Below are positions 9,813-19,589 of a DNA stretch of 64,000 nucleotides, piece by piece. How positions within the stretch are numbered: the first letter of the stretch is position 1; every line of letters begins with the position of its first letter. The notes under the pieces are model-generated. The model made no database searches. It saw nothing but the letters and a program-made list of their open reading frames with translations, and was not told the DNA's origin. A program made the translations under genes and the position numbers. The stretch lies in assembly GCA_965248915.1 (NCBI GenBank), contig OZ252216.1, positions 2,976,001 to 3,040,000 of the forward strand, read 5' to 3'. The stretch comes from CBDFLA01 sp965248915. Lineage in GTDB: Bacteria > Pseudomonadota > Alphaproteobacteria > M2410.

Positions 9813-9858
9813 AACGGTCCCTTTCCAGCCCTCCGCTTTTCAAAGCGGTTAAGAGACG

Positions 9859-12800
9859 TTAGGTGTTTCGTATGATTTGCACAAGGTCATGCATTTGCGA
9901 ATTGAGCAGTGATAACTTTGCGATGTTCAGACCGCCAGCCTCCTCGAGCTCGCCGTAGAGTTGGCGAAAACGCGAGACCTTTTCATCATGCTCTTTTAGC
10001 CACGACATGACCCGTTCGTTGCCCGTGCTTTCCTCGCGCGTGACCAGCGCAGCCCCAGCAACCGTTCGTTGGTAATAGGAGAGGTCGCTGGTCATTCGTT
10101 TGATGGCAAGCCGGTCGTAGTGCTCCCCAGAGAACAAAGTAGAGGCCGCCGCACGCACCCGGTCAAGCCGCAGCTCGGCGCCAATCAGGAAGTAGGCGCT
10201 CGCCACATGATCCACCGTCAATCCAGAACGATGCGCCAAATCGACAATGTCGCCCGCAAACGACATTGGTTTCAAAATGGCGACTCTTCCGGCCAAATCG
10301 AGATCGACGCCAGAATCAGAAAAGTGTTTGATCCGCTCATCAATCGCGCTGACTTCAAGGCCGACAACAACAGAGCGCGGTGCATCGAAAACAGCATCAA
10401 TGCCGCTCTTGTATCGCCCAATCGTGCTCTCCAATTCACCCAACCGTCCGTGCGAGAGCAGCCACTGAACTTGCGTGCGCAGCAAATGGTGAACCTCGAG
10501 GTGCATCTCATGCTGGACCTCAGAAGCAACAACATTGTCCAGATCGTTGATCCGTTGGCGAAGATCACGAATCCGGTAAAGGTCCATAGTCGCGTAAAAC
10601 GCTTTAGCGACATCAGAAATAGAAGCTCCAGTGATTTCGCTCATCCGGTGAGCAAAAGTAATCCCAGCAACATCCACAACTTCATTGGCAAGTTCGGTCG
10701 AAATGATCTGGCGCCTTAGCCGGTGTTGCAAAATGCAAGATTCAAAACGGTTTTGCAGAACTTCTGGGAAATAAGACTTCAGCATCGGTTCAAAATAAGG
10801 ATCATCCGGTACATCACTGGCCAGAAGAGCGTCATCAATGGAGGTCTTCGTATAAGACATCAAGACCGCAAGTTCAGGGCGCGTCAGACCTGAATTGGTC
10901 TCTGCCATTTCAATCAGCTTCTCATCGCTTGGCAGGAACTCCAATGCGCGGTCCAGGCGACTTTGTCGTTCCAGCGCACGCATCAACCGACCATCAGAGT
11001 CCCTATCATGCTGACTGGTCGCTTCAGCAATACTCAAAGCCAAGGTTTGGTCATAGTCGTTCTGAAGTACGTGAGCGCCGACGGCATCCGTCATTTCTTC
11101 CAAGAGCGGTGTACGGTCTTCCGATTTCAAGTGACCCGCAGCCAACGCGCTGTCGATCAGGATCTTGATATTAACCTCGTGGTCTGAGCAATCAACACCG
11201 GCCGCATTGTCGACGGCGTCCATATTTATGCGCCCACCTTTCTGGGCGAATTCAATGCGGGCCCGCTGGGTGCAACCGAGATTGGCCCCCTCACCAACCA
11301 CTTTGACCTGCAATTCCCTAGCGTTAAGGCGAATGGTATCATTGGCCCGGTCTCCAACGTCATGATCGCTTTCTAAGGATGATTTAACGTAGGTACCAAT
11401 GCCGCCAAACCAGAGGAGGTCAGCCGGTACCCGCAAAATCGCATTGATTAATTCGACAGGCGTCACTTGAGATTGCGTCAGTCCAAAGACCGCACGCATC
11501 TCATCGCTCACATCAATTGATTTAGCGCTTCGTCTGAAAACACCGCCCCCTTGCGAAATCTTGTCGCGATCAAAGTCATCCCAAGAGGATCGAGGTAAAT
11601 CGAACAGCCGGTGTCGTTCTTCCCAAGTACTTGCTGCATTGGGATGCGGGTCAACGAAAATATGACGATGGTCAAAGGCTGCCGCCAGACGAATATGTCG
11701 AGAGAGCAACATGCCATTTCCAAAAACATCGCCTGACATATCGCCGACACCAATCACGCTGAACGGTTCTCTCTGAATGTCCTTGCCGAGCTCTCGGAAG
11801 TGGCGTTTTACGGCCTCCCAAGCCCCTCTGGCAGTAATCCCCATGGCTTTGTGATCGTACCCAACCGAACCACCGGATGCGAAAGCATCCCCAAGCCAGA
11901 ACCCATAATCCTTCGACACACCGTTTGCGATGTCTGAAAAACTCGCAGTTCCCTTATCAGCGGCGACAACGAGATAGGGGTCCTCTGGGTCGTAACACAC
12001 GACGCCTTGTGGGTTGATTGCTTTTCCATCGCCAGCACCGAGCGGAAGATTGTCGGTCAAATCTAGCAAGCCGCTGATGAAGATCTTGTAGGCCTCAATG
12101 GCTTCGCCTTGTATCTCTTCACGGGTGCCTTGCGAGGGCAACTGTTTAGGAAAGAATCCACCTTTTGCGCCAGATGGGACAATGACCGCGTTCTTCACTT
12201 GTTGTGCTTTTACCAGGCCTAGAACCTCGGTGCGAAAATCCTCTCGGCGGTCAGACCACCGCAGACCGCCACGAGCAACAGGGCCACCTCGCAAATGCAC
12301 GCCTTCCACCCGCGGTGAATACACGAATATCTCCGCAAACGGACGCGGGTCAGGCATTCCCTCCACACGCCGCGCATCCACTTTGAACGAAAGGTAGGAC
12401 TTGATGTTACCATTTGAATCTGGCTGGAAGTAGTTGGTCCGAGTAATGGTCTCCATCAAATTGAGGATGCGACGGATAATTCGGTCTTGGTCAAGGCTCT
12501 CAACTCCCTGCAGAGCCTTGACAATGTTGCTCCGAATCTCCTCAGCTTTCTCCAGACGCACTTCCATGTCTTCTGAGACCCTCGGGTCGTGCAACACTTT
12601 GAAGAAATAGATGAGTTGAAGGGCGATCGCCGCATTCTCAGCCAAGGCCTCTTCCATGTATGCCTGCGAAAAGGCACTTCCCAATTGAAGTCGGTACTTG
12701 GCGCAGGCCCTTAGAATGGCCACGTCGCGCCATGCAATGCCCGGCGAAACAATCAGCCGATTAAATCCGTCATCTTCGGCGTCACCGTTCCAGATCGCCA

Positions 12801-14790
12801 GGATCGCATTTCGCAAGACATCTCGAAGCGCAACGATATTCACGACGCCATTGTCGAGTTGTTCCATATAGAAGTCATGCACCCAGACAAGCTTCCGGCC
12901 TGGTTTCTGGACACATTTACCTGGTTTGATCTTGTAGCCAAACTCAGAAACCACATTCAGACCCATATTCTCCAGGATCGGCATGCAGCTCGTCAGCGTG
13001 ATTTCAACGTTCTCACGATAGAGTTTAAGGCGCAAAGCATGCTCTGGATCCGTCGGAAGTCGGTAGCAACGCGCACTAATCGGGCCGCTTTCCAAACTCT
13101 CAAACGTGGCGACATCATCAGCCGCCTCGTCGGCATCGAAAGCTTCTTTGTAGGCTTCGTTGAACGCGCCACTATAAAGCTGGAACAACCGATCCGCTTC
13201 CCGGCTCCCATATCGTTGGTGCAAGACATCTTCAAATTTGTCCTGCCAAGATCTCACGCACTCCGCAATCTCGGCTTCAATCACCGTGTCAGACGGGCCT
13301 GCCGGCGCACCAGTGTTGCGCCCAATAATGTAATGGACCCGAGCCAGAGGGCTATCACCCATCTGGGTATAGAAAATCGACTGTCGGCCAGAAAACGCCT
13401 CAGCCAAAAACGTGCCGATCCTCTTACGCAAGGCAGAGGTAAATCTCTCACGCGGAATGTAGACGAGCACCGACACGAAGCGGTCAAAAGGATCCCGGCG
13501 AACAAAAGCCCGCGTATGGGGGCGCTCGGTCAGGCGCAAGATTCCATTGCAAGTCTCTGCAAGCTCATCAACGTCAATTTGGAAGAGTTCATCGCGCGGA
13601 AAGTTCTCGATCACGTTAAAAAGCGCATTGGCATCATGGCTACTGGGCAAGTAGCCAGTTTTTTCGATGACGAGCTGTGCTTTGCGACGCACAAAAGGAA
13701 TGTCCCGCGTACTGCGGTTGTAAACACCAGAGGTGAACAGTCCGACAAACCGACGTTCCCCACAAAGGGCTCCATCCTTGGTGTAAAGCTTGACTCCGAT
13801 GTAGTCCATATAGGCACGGCGGTGAACCAACGACCGCGTATTAGACTTAGTCACAATGATCGGAGAAGGCTGAAGCAAAGAGTCGCGTACCAACGGCGTC
13901 AGGTCACGAACTTCATAGGTGCGACGCAGAATAACCACATCTGGGTCTTTCAACACCCCAAGACTGGTTCCCTCTGTAGGCACCAATTCGCCAATCTGCG
14001 GGTCACCTTTGAATTGGTAGTCCCTGGCTCCAAAGAAGAGAAAGTGATCGTTCGAAAGCCATTGCAAGAATGCGACCGCCTCATCAATCTCTTCTTGGGG
14101 AATATCCGCAGAACATGCCTTGAGATGATCCAACGTCTCATTGATCCGCTGATCCATCGGCTTCCAATCCATCACCGCCAGAACCGTGTGACGCAATATC
14201 TCGATCAACGAAATCCGCAAATCGTCAAGAGCCGCCTCTTCGCTAATCCGACTGACCTCGAAATGGATCATCGACTCGCGACCAACCCGCTCGCCTTCAA
14301 CATCAGACATCAAGTCAGCATGGTCGAACAACCGTCTTCCGGATTCGTCTCTCAAGACTGTGACGATTGGATGGGCAAGAAATTTGATTTGCAGATCACG
14401 GTCATTGATCTCCGCAATCATGGAGGCCACCAAGAAAGGCATATCGTCGCTGAGGATCTCAATGACCGTATGGTGACCGTCCCAGCCGTCAATCTCGCTG
14501 TCAGGATTGAACACCCGAACTTTGGGGCGAGACATATCGGCCCCGCCTTCTCTTTGTTCGGCAAAATTCCAAAAAGACAATCCCATGGCCCTGAGGCGCT
14601 CAATTGGATAGTCGCGCAATTCATCGAGAGGGGTGTTGGTATAGAGAGCCGTCAAGAAGCTACGGATTTCGACCTCTTCCACCTCTGATCTTTCTCCAAG
14701 ATCAAAGTCGCAGATCGCCTCAATGTAAGAACCCCGCGTCACTTTGATTGCGGGATCGTTTTCGAAATCCGGGGCCGAACGCGTTGCCAT
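9859..14790 (-). CDS. gdhB: NAD-specific glutamate dehydrogenase (large, GDH-180 type)
   Basis: Giant NAD-dependent glutamate dehydrogenase (1643 aa), which deaminates glutamate to 2-oxoglutarate and feeds carbon from amino acids into the TCA cycle. The long N-terminal part holds ACT-like regulatory regions; the catalytic core contains PVARGGLRWSDRREDFRTE and the VPSGAKGGFFPKQL substrate segment, followed by GVGDMSGDVFGNG and the dinucleotide-binding region. GAGAGGAG lies upstream of the ATG at 14790. The gene symbol follows Caulobacter/Streptomyces usage. A 609-codon open frame on the opposite strand is a codon-bias shadow. Confidence 0.95.
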   Translation of the reverse strand: MATRSAPDFENDPAIKVTRGSYIEAICDFDLGERSEVEEVEIRSFLTALYTNTPLDELRDYPIERLRAMGLSFWNFAEQREGGADMSRPKVRVFNPDSEIDGWDGHHTVIEILSDDMPFLVASMIAEINDRDLQIKFLAHPIVTVLRDESGRRLFDHADLMSDVEGERVGRESMIHFEVSRISEEAALDDLRISLIEILRHTVLAVMDWKPMDQRINETLDHLKACSADIPQEEIDEAVAFLQWLSNDHFLFFGARDYQFKGDPQIGELVPTEGTSLGVLKDPDVVILRRTYEVRDLTPLVRDSLLQPSPIIVTKSNTRSLVHRRAYMDYIGVKLYTKDGALCGERRFVGLFTSGVYNRSTRDIPFVRRKAQLVIEKTGYLPSSHDANALFNVIENFPRDELFQIDVDELAETCNGILRLTERPHTRAFVRRDPFDRFVSVLVYIPRERFTSALRKRIGTFLAEAFSGRQSIFYTQMGDSPLARVHYIIGRNTGAPAGPSDTVIEAEIAECVRSWQDKFEDVLHQRYGSREADRLFQLYSGAFNEAYKEAFDADEAADDVATFESLESGPISARCYRLPTDPEHALRLKLYRENVEITLTSCMPILENMGLNVVSEFGYKIKPGKCVQKPGRKLVWVHDFYMEQLDNGVVNIVALRDVLRNAILAIWNGDAEDDGFNRLIVSPGIAWRDVAILRACAKYRLQLGSAFSQAYMEEALAENAAIALQLIYFFKVLHDPRVSEDMEVRLEKAEEIRSNIVKALQGVESLDQDRIIRRILNLMETITRTNYFQPDSNGNIKSYLSFKVDARRVEGMPDPRPFAEIFVYSPRVEGVHLRGGPVARGGLRWSDRREDFRTEVLGLVKAQQVKNAVIVPSGAKGGFFPKQLPSQGTREEIQGEAIEAYKIFISGLLDLTDNLPLGAGDGKAINPQGVVCYDPEDPYLVVAADKGTASFSDIANGVSKDYGFWLGDAFASGGSVGYDHKAMGITARGAWEAVKRHFRELGKDIQREPFSVIGVGDMSGDVFGNGMLLSRHIRLAAAFDHRHIFVDPHPNAASTWEERHRLFDLPRSSWDDFDRDKISQGGGVFRRSAKSIDVSDEMRAVFGLTQSQVTPVELINAILRVPADLLWFGGIGTYVKSSLESDHDVGDRANDTIRLNARELQVKVVGEGANLGCTQRARIEFAQKGGRINMDAVDNAAGVDCSDHEVNIKILIDSALAAGHLKSEDRTPLLEEMTDAVGAHVLQNDYDQTLALSIAEATSQHDRDSDGRLMRALERQSRLDRALEFLPSDEKLIEMAETNSGLTRPELAVLMSYTKTSIDDALLASDVPDDPYFEPMLKSYFPEVLQNRFESCILQHRLRRQIISTELANEVVDVAGITFAHRMSEITGASISDVAKAFYATMDLYRIRDLRQRINDLDNVVASEVQHEMHLEVHHLLRTQVQWLLSHGRLGELESTIGRYKSGIDAVFDAPRSVVVGLEVSAIDERIKHFSDSGVDLDLAGRVAILKPMSFAGDIVDLAHRSGLTVDHVASAYFLIGAELRLDRVRAAASTLFSGEHYDRLAIKRMTSDLSYYQRTVAGAALVTREESTGNERVMSWLKEHDEKVSRFRQLYGELEEAGGLNIAKLSLLNSQMHDLVQIIRNT

Positions 14791-15035
14791 CTCGCGCTCC
14801 TCTCAATCACCAAAGGCGGGTCAACCCCCGCTGTCTCGTCGTCAATGCGCGCCGTCTATGGCACAGATAGTACACGAAAAAAATCTGAAAAGAATGACGA
14901 CCGATTATTGTCCCAAAGAGTTGATAACGTACGAATATTCTCCGATTTCAGCATCAACGCATTGAAAATTGCCACTTTGCCGTGAACGTCACACGCTCGG
15001 TCCACGGGTTATGACAATCGGTACATCAATGAGGC

Positions 15036-15518
15036 TTACAACACACCAATTTCATCGAGTCGATGCTTCAAAGTGGCACGGTCCACAGTGTCCAAATCAA
15101 GAACCGCGAAGGCCTCGACCCGCCGCCTCAAAATTTCATAGGCCGTTCGAAAGGCGGCCATGCTCTCTTCTTCCCCGCCTTGAACCGCAGCGGGATCATC
15201 AAGACCCCAATGGGCCGTCGCCGGATGCCCCGGCCAGATCGGGCATATTTCAGCAGCAGCCGACCCACAAACCGTAAAAATGAAATCCATAGACGGCGCT
15301 GACTCGCCTGCAAAAACGTCCCACGATTTCGAAGAAAGGTCGGAAACATCAAAACCCTCGTCACGCAAAAGGCTGAGAGCAAACGGATTGACCTGGCCAA
15401 CCGGCTGGCTACCAGCACTAAACCCTTTGGCGCGCCCTCCACCAATCCTTGTCATGAGGCACTCTGCCAAAATGCTCCGCGCGGAATTCCCCGTACACAA
15501 GAAGAGGACATTGATCAT
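15036..15518 (-). CDS. arsC: Arsenate reductase, thioredoxin-coupled LMW-PTP fold
   Basis: Low-molecular-weight phosphatase-fold protein (160 aa). The P-loop CTGNSAR gives Cys8-x5-Arg14, and the resolving pair Cys84/Cys92 in VCGSAAAEICP matches the redox relay of thioredoxin-dependent arsenate reductases; HWGLDDPA is also typical. It likely reduces arsenate to arsenite. I start at the ATG at 15518 since the upstream extension is inside znuB. It is the last gene of the leftward znu operon, 25 bp after znuB; no arsenite exporter or ArsR is present nearby. Confidence 0.85.
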   Translation of the reverse strand: MINVLFLCTGNSARSILAECLMTRIGGGRAKGFSAGSQPVGQVNPFALSLLRDEGFDVSDLSSKSWDVFAGESAPSMDFIFTVCGSAAAEICPIWPGHPATAHWGLDDPAAVQGGEEESMAAFRTAYEILRRRVEAFAVLDLDTVDRATLKHRLDEIGVL

Positions 15519-15543
15519 TTGAGAGCCAAACCCCGTTGGAGCG

Positions 15544-16335
15544 TCATTGACCCAGGTTAGGACGAAGTTGTGACAGGATGAAGACGAGAACCGCCGCCAC
15601 GACGATCGCAGGCCCGGCAGGCGCATCCACCAACATGGATCCGTAAAGACCAAAGAGCACCGCGGCGACACCAACTGCGCTGGCCACCAATGCCATCTGC
15701 AAAGGCGTGTGGGCAACCCCTCTTGCGGTCGCTGCAGGAATGATGAGCAAGGATGTTATCAAGAGGACGCCAACAATCTTGATGGCAACCGCAACAAATA
15801 TCGCCATCAACCCCATAAAGCAGAGCCGAACGAAAAAGACATTGACCCCCTCAGCTTGAGCCAAATCTTCGTTGACCGTAACCGAAAGAAGTGGCCGCCA
15901 TAGCCAGACGACTCCGGCAAGAACAATAACACCCCCAAGAAAGATCCATACGAGATCTCGCACACTGATGGCCAAAACATCGCCCACCAGAAACGACATC
16001 AGATCAACCTGTGGGCCACCTGAGATACCAATGACGACCAGTCCCGTCGCCAGCGCCCCATGGGCAAAAATGCCTAGTGCAGCGTCGCTTGAAAGACGTC
16101 GCTGTCGCTCCAAGAAGACAAGCCCAACCGAGAAGAGCGCGCAAACAAGGACAATGCCAAGATTGATCCCAAGCCCCAAAACCATGCCCAATGCTACCCC
16201 AAGCAGGGCGCTGTGTGCGAGCGAGTCACCGAAATACGCCATGCGCCGCCACACCACAAAACATCCAAGCGGACCCGCAACGATCGCAACTCCAATGGCT
16301 CCAACAAGAGCTCGTATGAAGATATCCTCAAACAT
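15544..16335 (-). CDS. znuB: Zinc ABC transporter permease ZnuB
   Basis: Inner-membrane permease (263 aa) of the ABC-3 metal-transporter family, with about eight hydrophobic helices and the conserved WRRMAYFGDSLAHSALLG loop that contacts the ATPase. The start at 16335 begins MFEDIFIRALVG and overlaps the end of znuC by 8 bp, implying translational coupling; the frame is open 59 codons further but those residues lie in znuC. With znuC it would import Zn2+ (or Mn2+). No periplasmic binding protein gene (znuA) is in the window. Confidence 0.92.
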   Translation of the reverse strand: MFEDIFIRALVGAIGVAIVAGPLGCFVVWRRMAYFGDSLAHSALLGVALGMVLGLGINLGIVLVCALFSVGLVFLERQRRLSSDAALGIFAHGALATGLVVIGISGGPQVDLMSFLVGDVLAISVRDLVWIFLGGVIVLAGVVWLWRPLLSVTVNEDLAQAEGVNVFFVRLCFMGLMAIFVAVAIKIVGVLLITSLLIIPAATARGVAHTPLQMALVASAVGVAAVLFGLYGSMLVDAPAGPAIVVAAVLVFILSQLRPNLGQ

Positions 16336-17143
16336 CTGACCGCCCTTCAGCGTCAGCATCTGAACCGCTCTTAAGTACATCCCCACCAATGTCGTGTCGG
16401 TGATCATGATGGTGGTGATAGACCGCCAATTCCGCCGCCGTTCGATGTCCAAAGAGTCTAAGAAATTCCGGATCTTGTCGCACCATTTCCGGTTTGCCGG
16501 CACAACACACATGTTGATTGAGGCAAATCACCCGGTCTGTCGCCGCCATGACAAAATGCAGGTCGTGAGACACCAAGAGAATGCTGCATGGGAGTTCGTC
16601 ACGAAGCTGCGTAAGTAAATCATAGAGATCGAGCTGTCCTGAAACATCGACCCCTTGTGCCGGCTCATCCAAAACCAAGAGATGCGGCTTGCGCACCACA
16701 GCGCGCGCCAGCACGACACGTTGAAGTTCGCCGCCCGAAAGTGTATGCATGAGCGAGTTTAGAAGGTGGGATGCCCCGACTTTTTCAAGCGCTTGAAAAA
16801 TGTCGCCCCGCTCACGACCCCCGCCCAATTGGATGAATTGCCAAACCGGAATTGGCAGGATGGGGTCGATGCTAAGCCTTTGTGGAACATAACCAATTCG
16901 CAATTCATCCCGGCGGTCAATGTGTCCTTGATCAGCTTTTGTGAGGCCTAACAAGACCCGCACCAATGAAGTTTTCCCACAACCATTGGGCCCAATAAGA
17001 GTGACAATCTCGCCCTTGCGCACCTCAATATCCACGTTGGATAAAATGACCTTGTCATTGCGATGCAAGGAGAGGTCCTGCCCTGCAATCAAGACGGAGT
17101 GATCACTTGATGTTTCTTCGTTTTCGGGAGCACCATCAGTCAC
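16328..17143 (-). CDS. znuC: Zinc ABC transporter ATP-binding protein ZnuC
   Basis: ABC ATPase (271 aa) energising the ZnuB permease. Walker A is GPNGCGKTSL (residues 51-60), the Q-loop is VPQRL, the signature is LSGGELQRV (135-143), Walker B is LLVLDEP (155-161) and the H-loop is VSHDLHFV. A C-terminal cluster HHHHDHRHD is typical of zinc-transport ATPases and may bind metal. Translation starts at GTG, whose bases overlap the TGA of the upstream acetyltransferase gene (GTGA), indicating coupling. Confidence 0.93.
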   Translation of the reverse strand: MTDGAPENEETSSDHSVLIAGQDLSLHRNDKVILSNVDIEVRKGEIVTLIGPNGCGKTSLVRVLLGLTKADQGHIDRRDELRIGYVPQRLSIDPILPIPVWQFIQLGGGRERGDIFQALEKVGASHLLNSLMHTLSGGELQRVVLARAVVRKPHLLVLDEPAQGVDVSGQLDLYDLLTQLRDELPCSILLVSHDLHFVMAATDRVICLNQHVCCAGKPEMVRQDPEFLRLFGHRTAAELAVYHHHHDHRHDIGGDVLKSGSDADAEGRSDV

Positions 17144-17901
17144 GGCAATTTTGCCCCTTCTAGATCAATCTCAAAAAACTCTTTCAGCAGCGTGTTGCGC
17201 TGCACATGTGAAAGTATCTCTACAGTCTTCTCACCGCCTACAAATGTCACGCGTTCTGAACCAAGAATGCCCGTTCTCCCGCCTTCAATGGGCAAGGTAC
17301 AAATAAGCCTCTGAGTAAATCCTGAGTCCGACGAGGTTTGCGTCCACACACAACGCTCTTCAAACTCCTCAAACTGCCGAGGTTGGAGATCGAACTCATA
17401 TTGCGGCGCCAATTCCTCGGTCAGAGTTTGGCACCACATAGCGTAAGTTTCGCCATCTCGCCGGATTTGAAACCGACCCTCTTTTTGTACAACCACATCG
17501 TGGACAGAAAGAGACAGAGGGTCGAGCGATCCATCACCGAACCCAACATCGACAAGCCAAGGATCTTCAAGGTCGACCTTCAACATCATGTGACCGTGGG
17601 AAAGACCCTTTGCTCCATTTCGAATGACACGCCCTTCGAGCACGCTCACCTGAAATCCCATTTCCTCAATCAAAGCTCCAAAGAGCGCATTGAGCTCGTA
17701 GCAAAAACCACCGCGGTGTTTCCTGATCACCTTCTCAAAGGTCTTGATGGGGTCGATATCAATTTTCCGACCAAGCTGAATGTCTAGGTTTTCAAAGGGT
17801 ACCCGCAAGCAATGCGCCCGGTGCAATTGACGCAACGTCTCATGCGTCACCGATGTAGGGCCGTCATAGCCGATACGGGCGAAATAGGAGGCAACATCCA
17901 T
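17140..17901 (-). CDS. Arylamine N-acetyltransferase
   Basis: Cytosolic acetyl-CoA-dependent acetyltransferase (253 aa) acting on aromatic amines and hydrazines. The Cys-His-Asp catalytic triad is visible: Cys67 in RGGFCYEL, His104 in GHMMLKV and Asp118 in LVDVGFGD. I use the ATG at 17901; the frame also has a TTG three codons earlier. It sits 17 bp after the AsmA-like gene and overlaps znuC, so it is part of the same leftward operon. Why it is grouped with zinc transport is unclear. Confidence 0.92.
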   Translation of the reverse strand: MDVASYFARIGYDGPTSVTHETLRQLHRAHCLRVPFENLDIQLGRKIDIDPIKTFEKVIRKHRGGFCYELNALFGALIEEMGFQVSVLEGRVIRNGAKGLSHGHMMLKVDLEDPWLVDVGFGDGSLDPLSLSVHDVVVQKEGRFQIRRDGETYAMWCQTLTEELAPQYEFDLQPRQFEEFEERCVWTQTSSDSGFTQRLICTLPIEGGRTGILGSERVTFVGGEKTVEILSHVQRNTLLKEFFEIDLEGAKLP

Positions 17902-17918
17902 AATGAACAATGTCCAGG

Positions 17919-18617
17919 CTAGTTGCCGAAAAGCCCTTTGACCTTATCCTTTACTTTATCAACATTGTCTCCAACCAACTTGTTCAGACCCTCTTTGGCC
18001 ACCGCATCAACCGCCGCCGAGGTGAGAGCTTGCGTGACTTGAACCCCGATCTCCTTTGGCGTCGCCCCACCTTCTGCTGACCCAATATTGCGCAAGGCAA
18101 TCTCAGGAAGGTCGAGTTCCACAATCTCTTCTCGCACCCCGGACACCGAAACGTGCCCGTCGCGAAACTTGAGGGAATTGATGATGAACTTCGGACCCGT
18201 ATAGTCTGACGCTCCAGATGCCTCTCCGCCACCGAGATTTCTTTTCAAGGCGTCGAGATTGCTATCATTGTCTTTGCGTTCGTAAGCCACGATGGGCTGA
18301 TCGATGAGAACTTCCTCAATCACAATCACATCTTTGTTGAGGGTAGACGTATCAACCTTAATGGAGATGACGCCAAGTGAAATGGCATTCTCCGATTCAA
18401 ATCCCGATGGGTTGCCAATCTGCAACCCGCGCATTGAAGCTTCGCCAGCTGCCAAATTTAGATCCACGGCATCAAGCGACACTTTGGTTTTTGTGGCGTC
18501 AGTCCCGGCTCGCTCAACAACTCCGATGACAATGCCGTCCAAATTGGCCGAGAGCCAAAAGAACCCTGCAGCCGCAATTCCAACAACGACAACAAGGAAA
18601 ATGACAAATTTCTTCAC
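17919..18617 (-). CDS. Membrane-anchored AsmA-like protein
   Basis: Protein of 232 aa with one N-terminal membrane segment (VIFLVVVVGIAAAGFFWL) and a periplasmic beta-rich body resembling the N-terminal portion of AsmA-family proteins (LDAVDLNLAAGEASMRGLQI, then alternating strands), ending in a short lysine-rich amphipathic helix. I choose the GTG at 18617 because GGAGG lies seven bases upstream; the longer frame lacks any such site. AsmA relatives take part in envelope lipid homeostasis, but this one is not assigned. It is the first gene of the znuCB/arsC operon. Confidence 0.65.
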   Translation of the reverse strand: MKKFVIFLVVVVGIAAAGFFWLSANLDGIVIGVVERAGTDATKTKVSLDAVDLNLAAGEASMRGLQIGNPSGFESENAISLGVISIKVDTSTLNKDVIVIEEVLIDQPIVAYERKDNDSNLDALKRNLGGGEASGASDYTGPKFIINSLKFRDGHVSVSGVREEIVELDLPEIALRNIGSAEGGATPKEIGVQVTQALTSAAVDAVAKEGLNKLVGDNVDKVKDKVKGLFGN

Positions 18618-18704
18618 AGGTTCGCCTCCAATTGCTTTCTCTGATCCGCAGCCATAGTCTACCCCAATAAGAGAGAAAACAAGGCGCAGAAAGCACAAAG
18701 AAAG

Positions 18705-19478
18705 ATGACGATTAAACTTCGACAGATTTGTCTTGTAGCCGAGGAGCTTGCACCGGTTATCAAAGATCTCAAGGCCGTATTCGAGATTGAGGTTGGGTTT
18801 ATCGACGAAGGTGTTGGTGTCTTCGGCCTTGAAAACGCTCTCCTCCCAATTGGCACCTCGTTCCTTGAGGTCGTAGCCCCTGTGAAAGAAGGAACGGCGG
18901 CTGGCCGCTTCTTAGAGCGCCGGGGCGGCAGCGGCGGATACATGGTCATCACCCAGGCTGAGTCAAAAGAAGTTCAAGACCAGGCACGCCAGCGAGCCGA
19001 GGACTTAAAAGTGAGGGTTGCCTGGGAACATGATCACGAGACAGGCCACTTCATGCAGCTCCATCCAGCGGACGTCGGTGGCAGTTTTTTTGAGATCGAT
19101 TCCGTAGCGTACTCAGATGTTCCTGACTATTGGCCACCAGCCGGCGGAACAGGTTGGCAAGAAAAGGCGAAAACAAAAGTCATAAGCGAAATACTTGGCG
19201 CTGAACTCCAATCTGCCGATCCAAAGGGCTTGGCAAAACGCTGGGGTGCCATCGCAGGCCTTCCAATAGACCGCGATGAGCAGGGCAAACCGGTCTTACA
19301 CCTCAACGCAGGATTCGTACGATTTGTCGATTTAGGCGACGATCGCGGGCCTGGCCTGTCCGCGATTGACATCAAAGCAGCCAACCTTGAAAAGGCCCTT
19401 TCCAATGCGAAAGCTCGCGGACTACCGACAAACCCCAATCAAATCACCATCTGCGGTACCAAGTTCAACCTTTCCTAG
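18705..19478 (+). CDS. VOC-superfamily (glyoxalase-like) protein
   Basis: Two-module vicinal-oxygen-chelate protein (257 aa). The N-terminal module starts LRQICLVAEELAPVIKDL, with EVVAPV as a potential metal-ligand strand; the second module contains HETGHFMQLHPADVGGSFFEID, whose His and Glu residues could bind metal. The substrate is unknown. It is transcribed away from the AsmA-like gene with 87 bp between starts, so the two likely share a divergent promoter region. AAAG precedes the ATG by a few bases. Confidence 0.75.
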   Translation: MTIKLRQICLVAEELAPVIKDLKAVFEIEVGFIDEGVGVFGLENALLPIGTSFLEVVAPVKEGTAAGRFLERRGGSGGYMVITQAESKEVQDQARQRAEDLKVRVAWEHDHETGHFMQLHPADVGGSFFEIDSVAYSDVPDYWPPAGGTGWQEKAKTKVISEILGAELQSADPKGLAKRWGAIAGLPIDRDEQGKPVLHLNAGFVRFVDLGDDRGPGLSAIDIKAANLEKALSNAKARGLPTNPNQITICGTKFNLS

Positions 19479-19589
19479 CCGTAACCTCATCGTAATCTCT
19501 TGTGTAAGTTTAATTACATACATGTGGACCACATCGTTGCAAACTTTGGGTTGAGCCACCGTTGAGGCAATCAGTGAGGGAGTTGCGCC

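Noticed and set aside
12859..14688. 609-codon plus-strand ORF opposite the NAD-GDH gene
   Set aside because: It lies wholly antisense to a strongly conserved gene, has no recognisable domain and low-complexity composition typical of codon-bias shadows.
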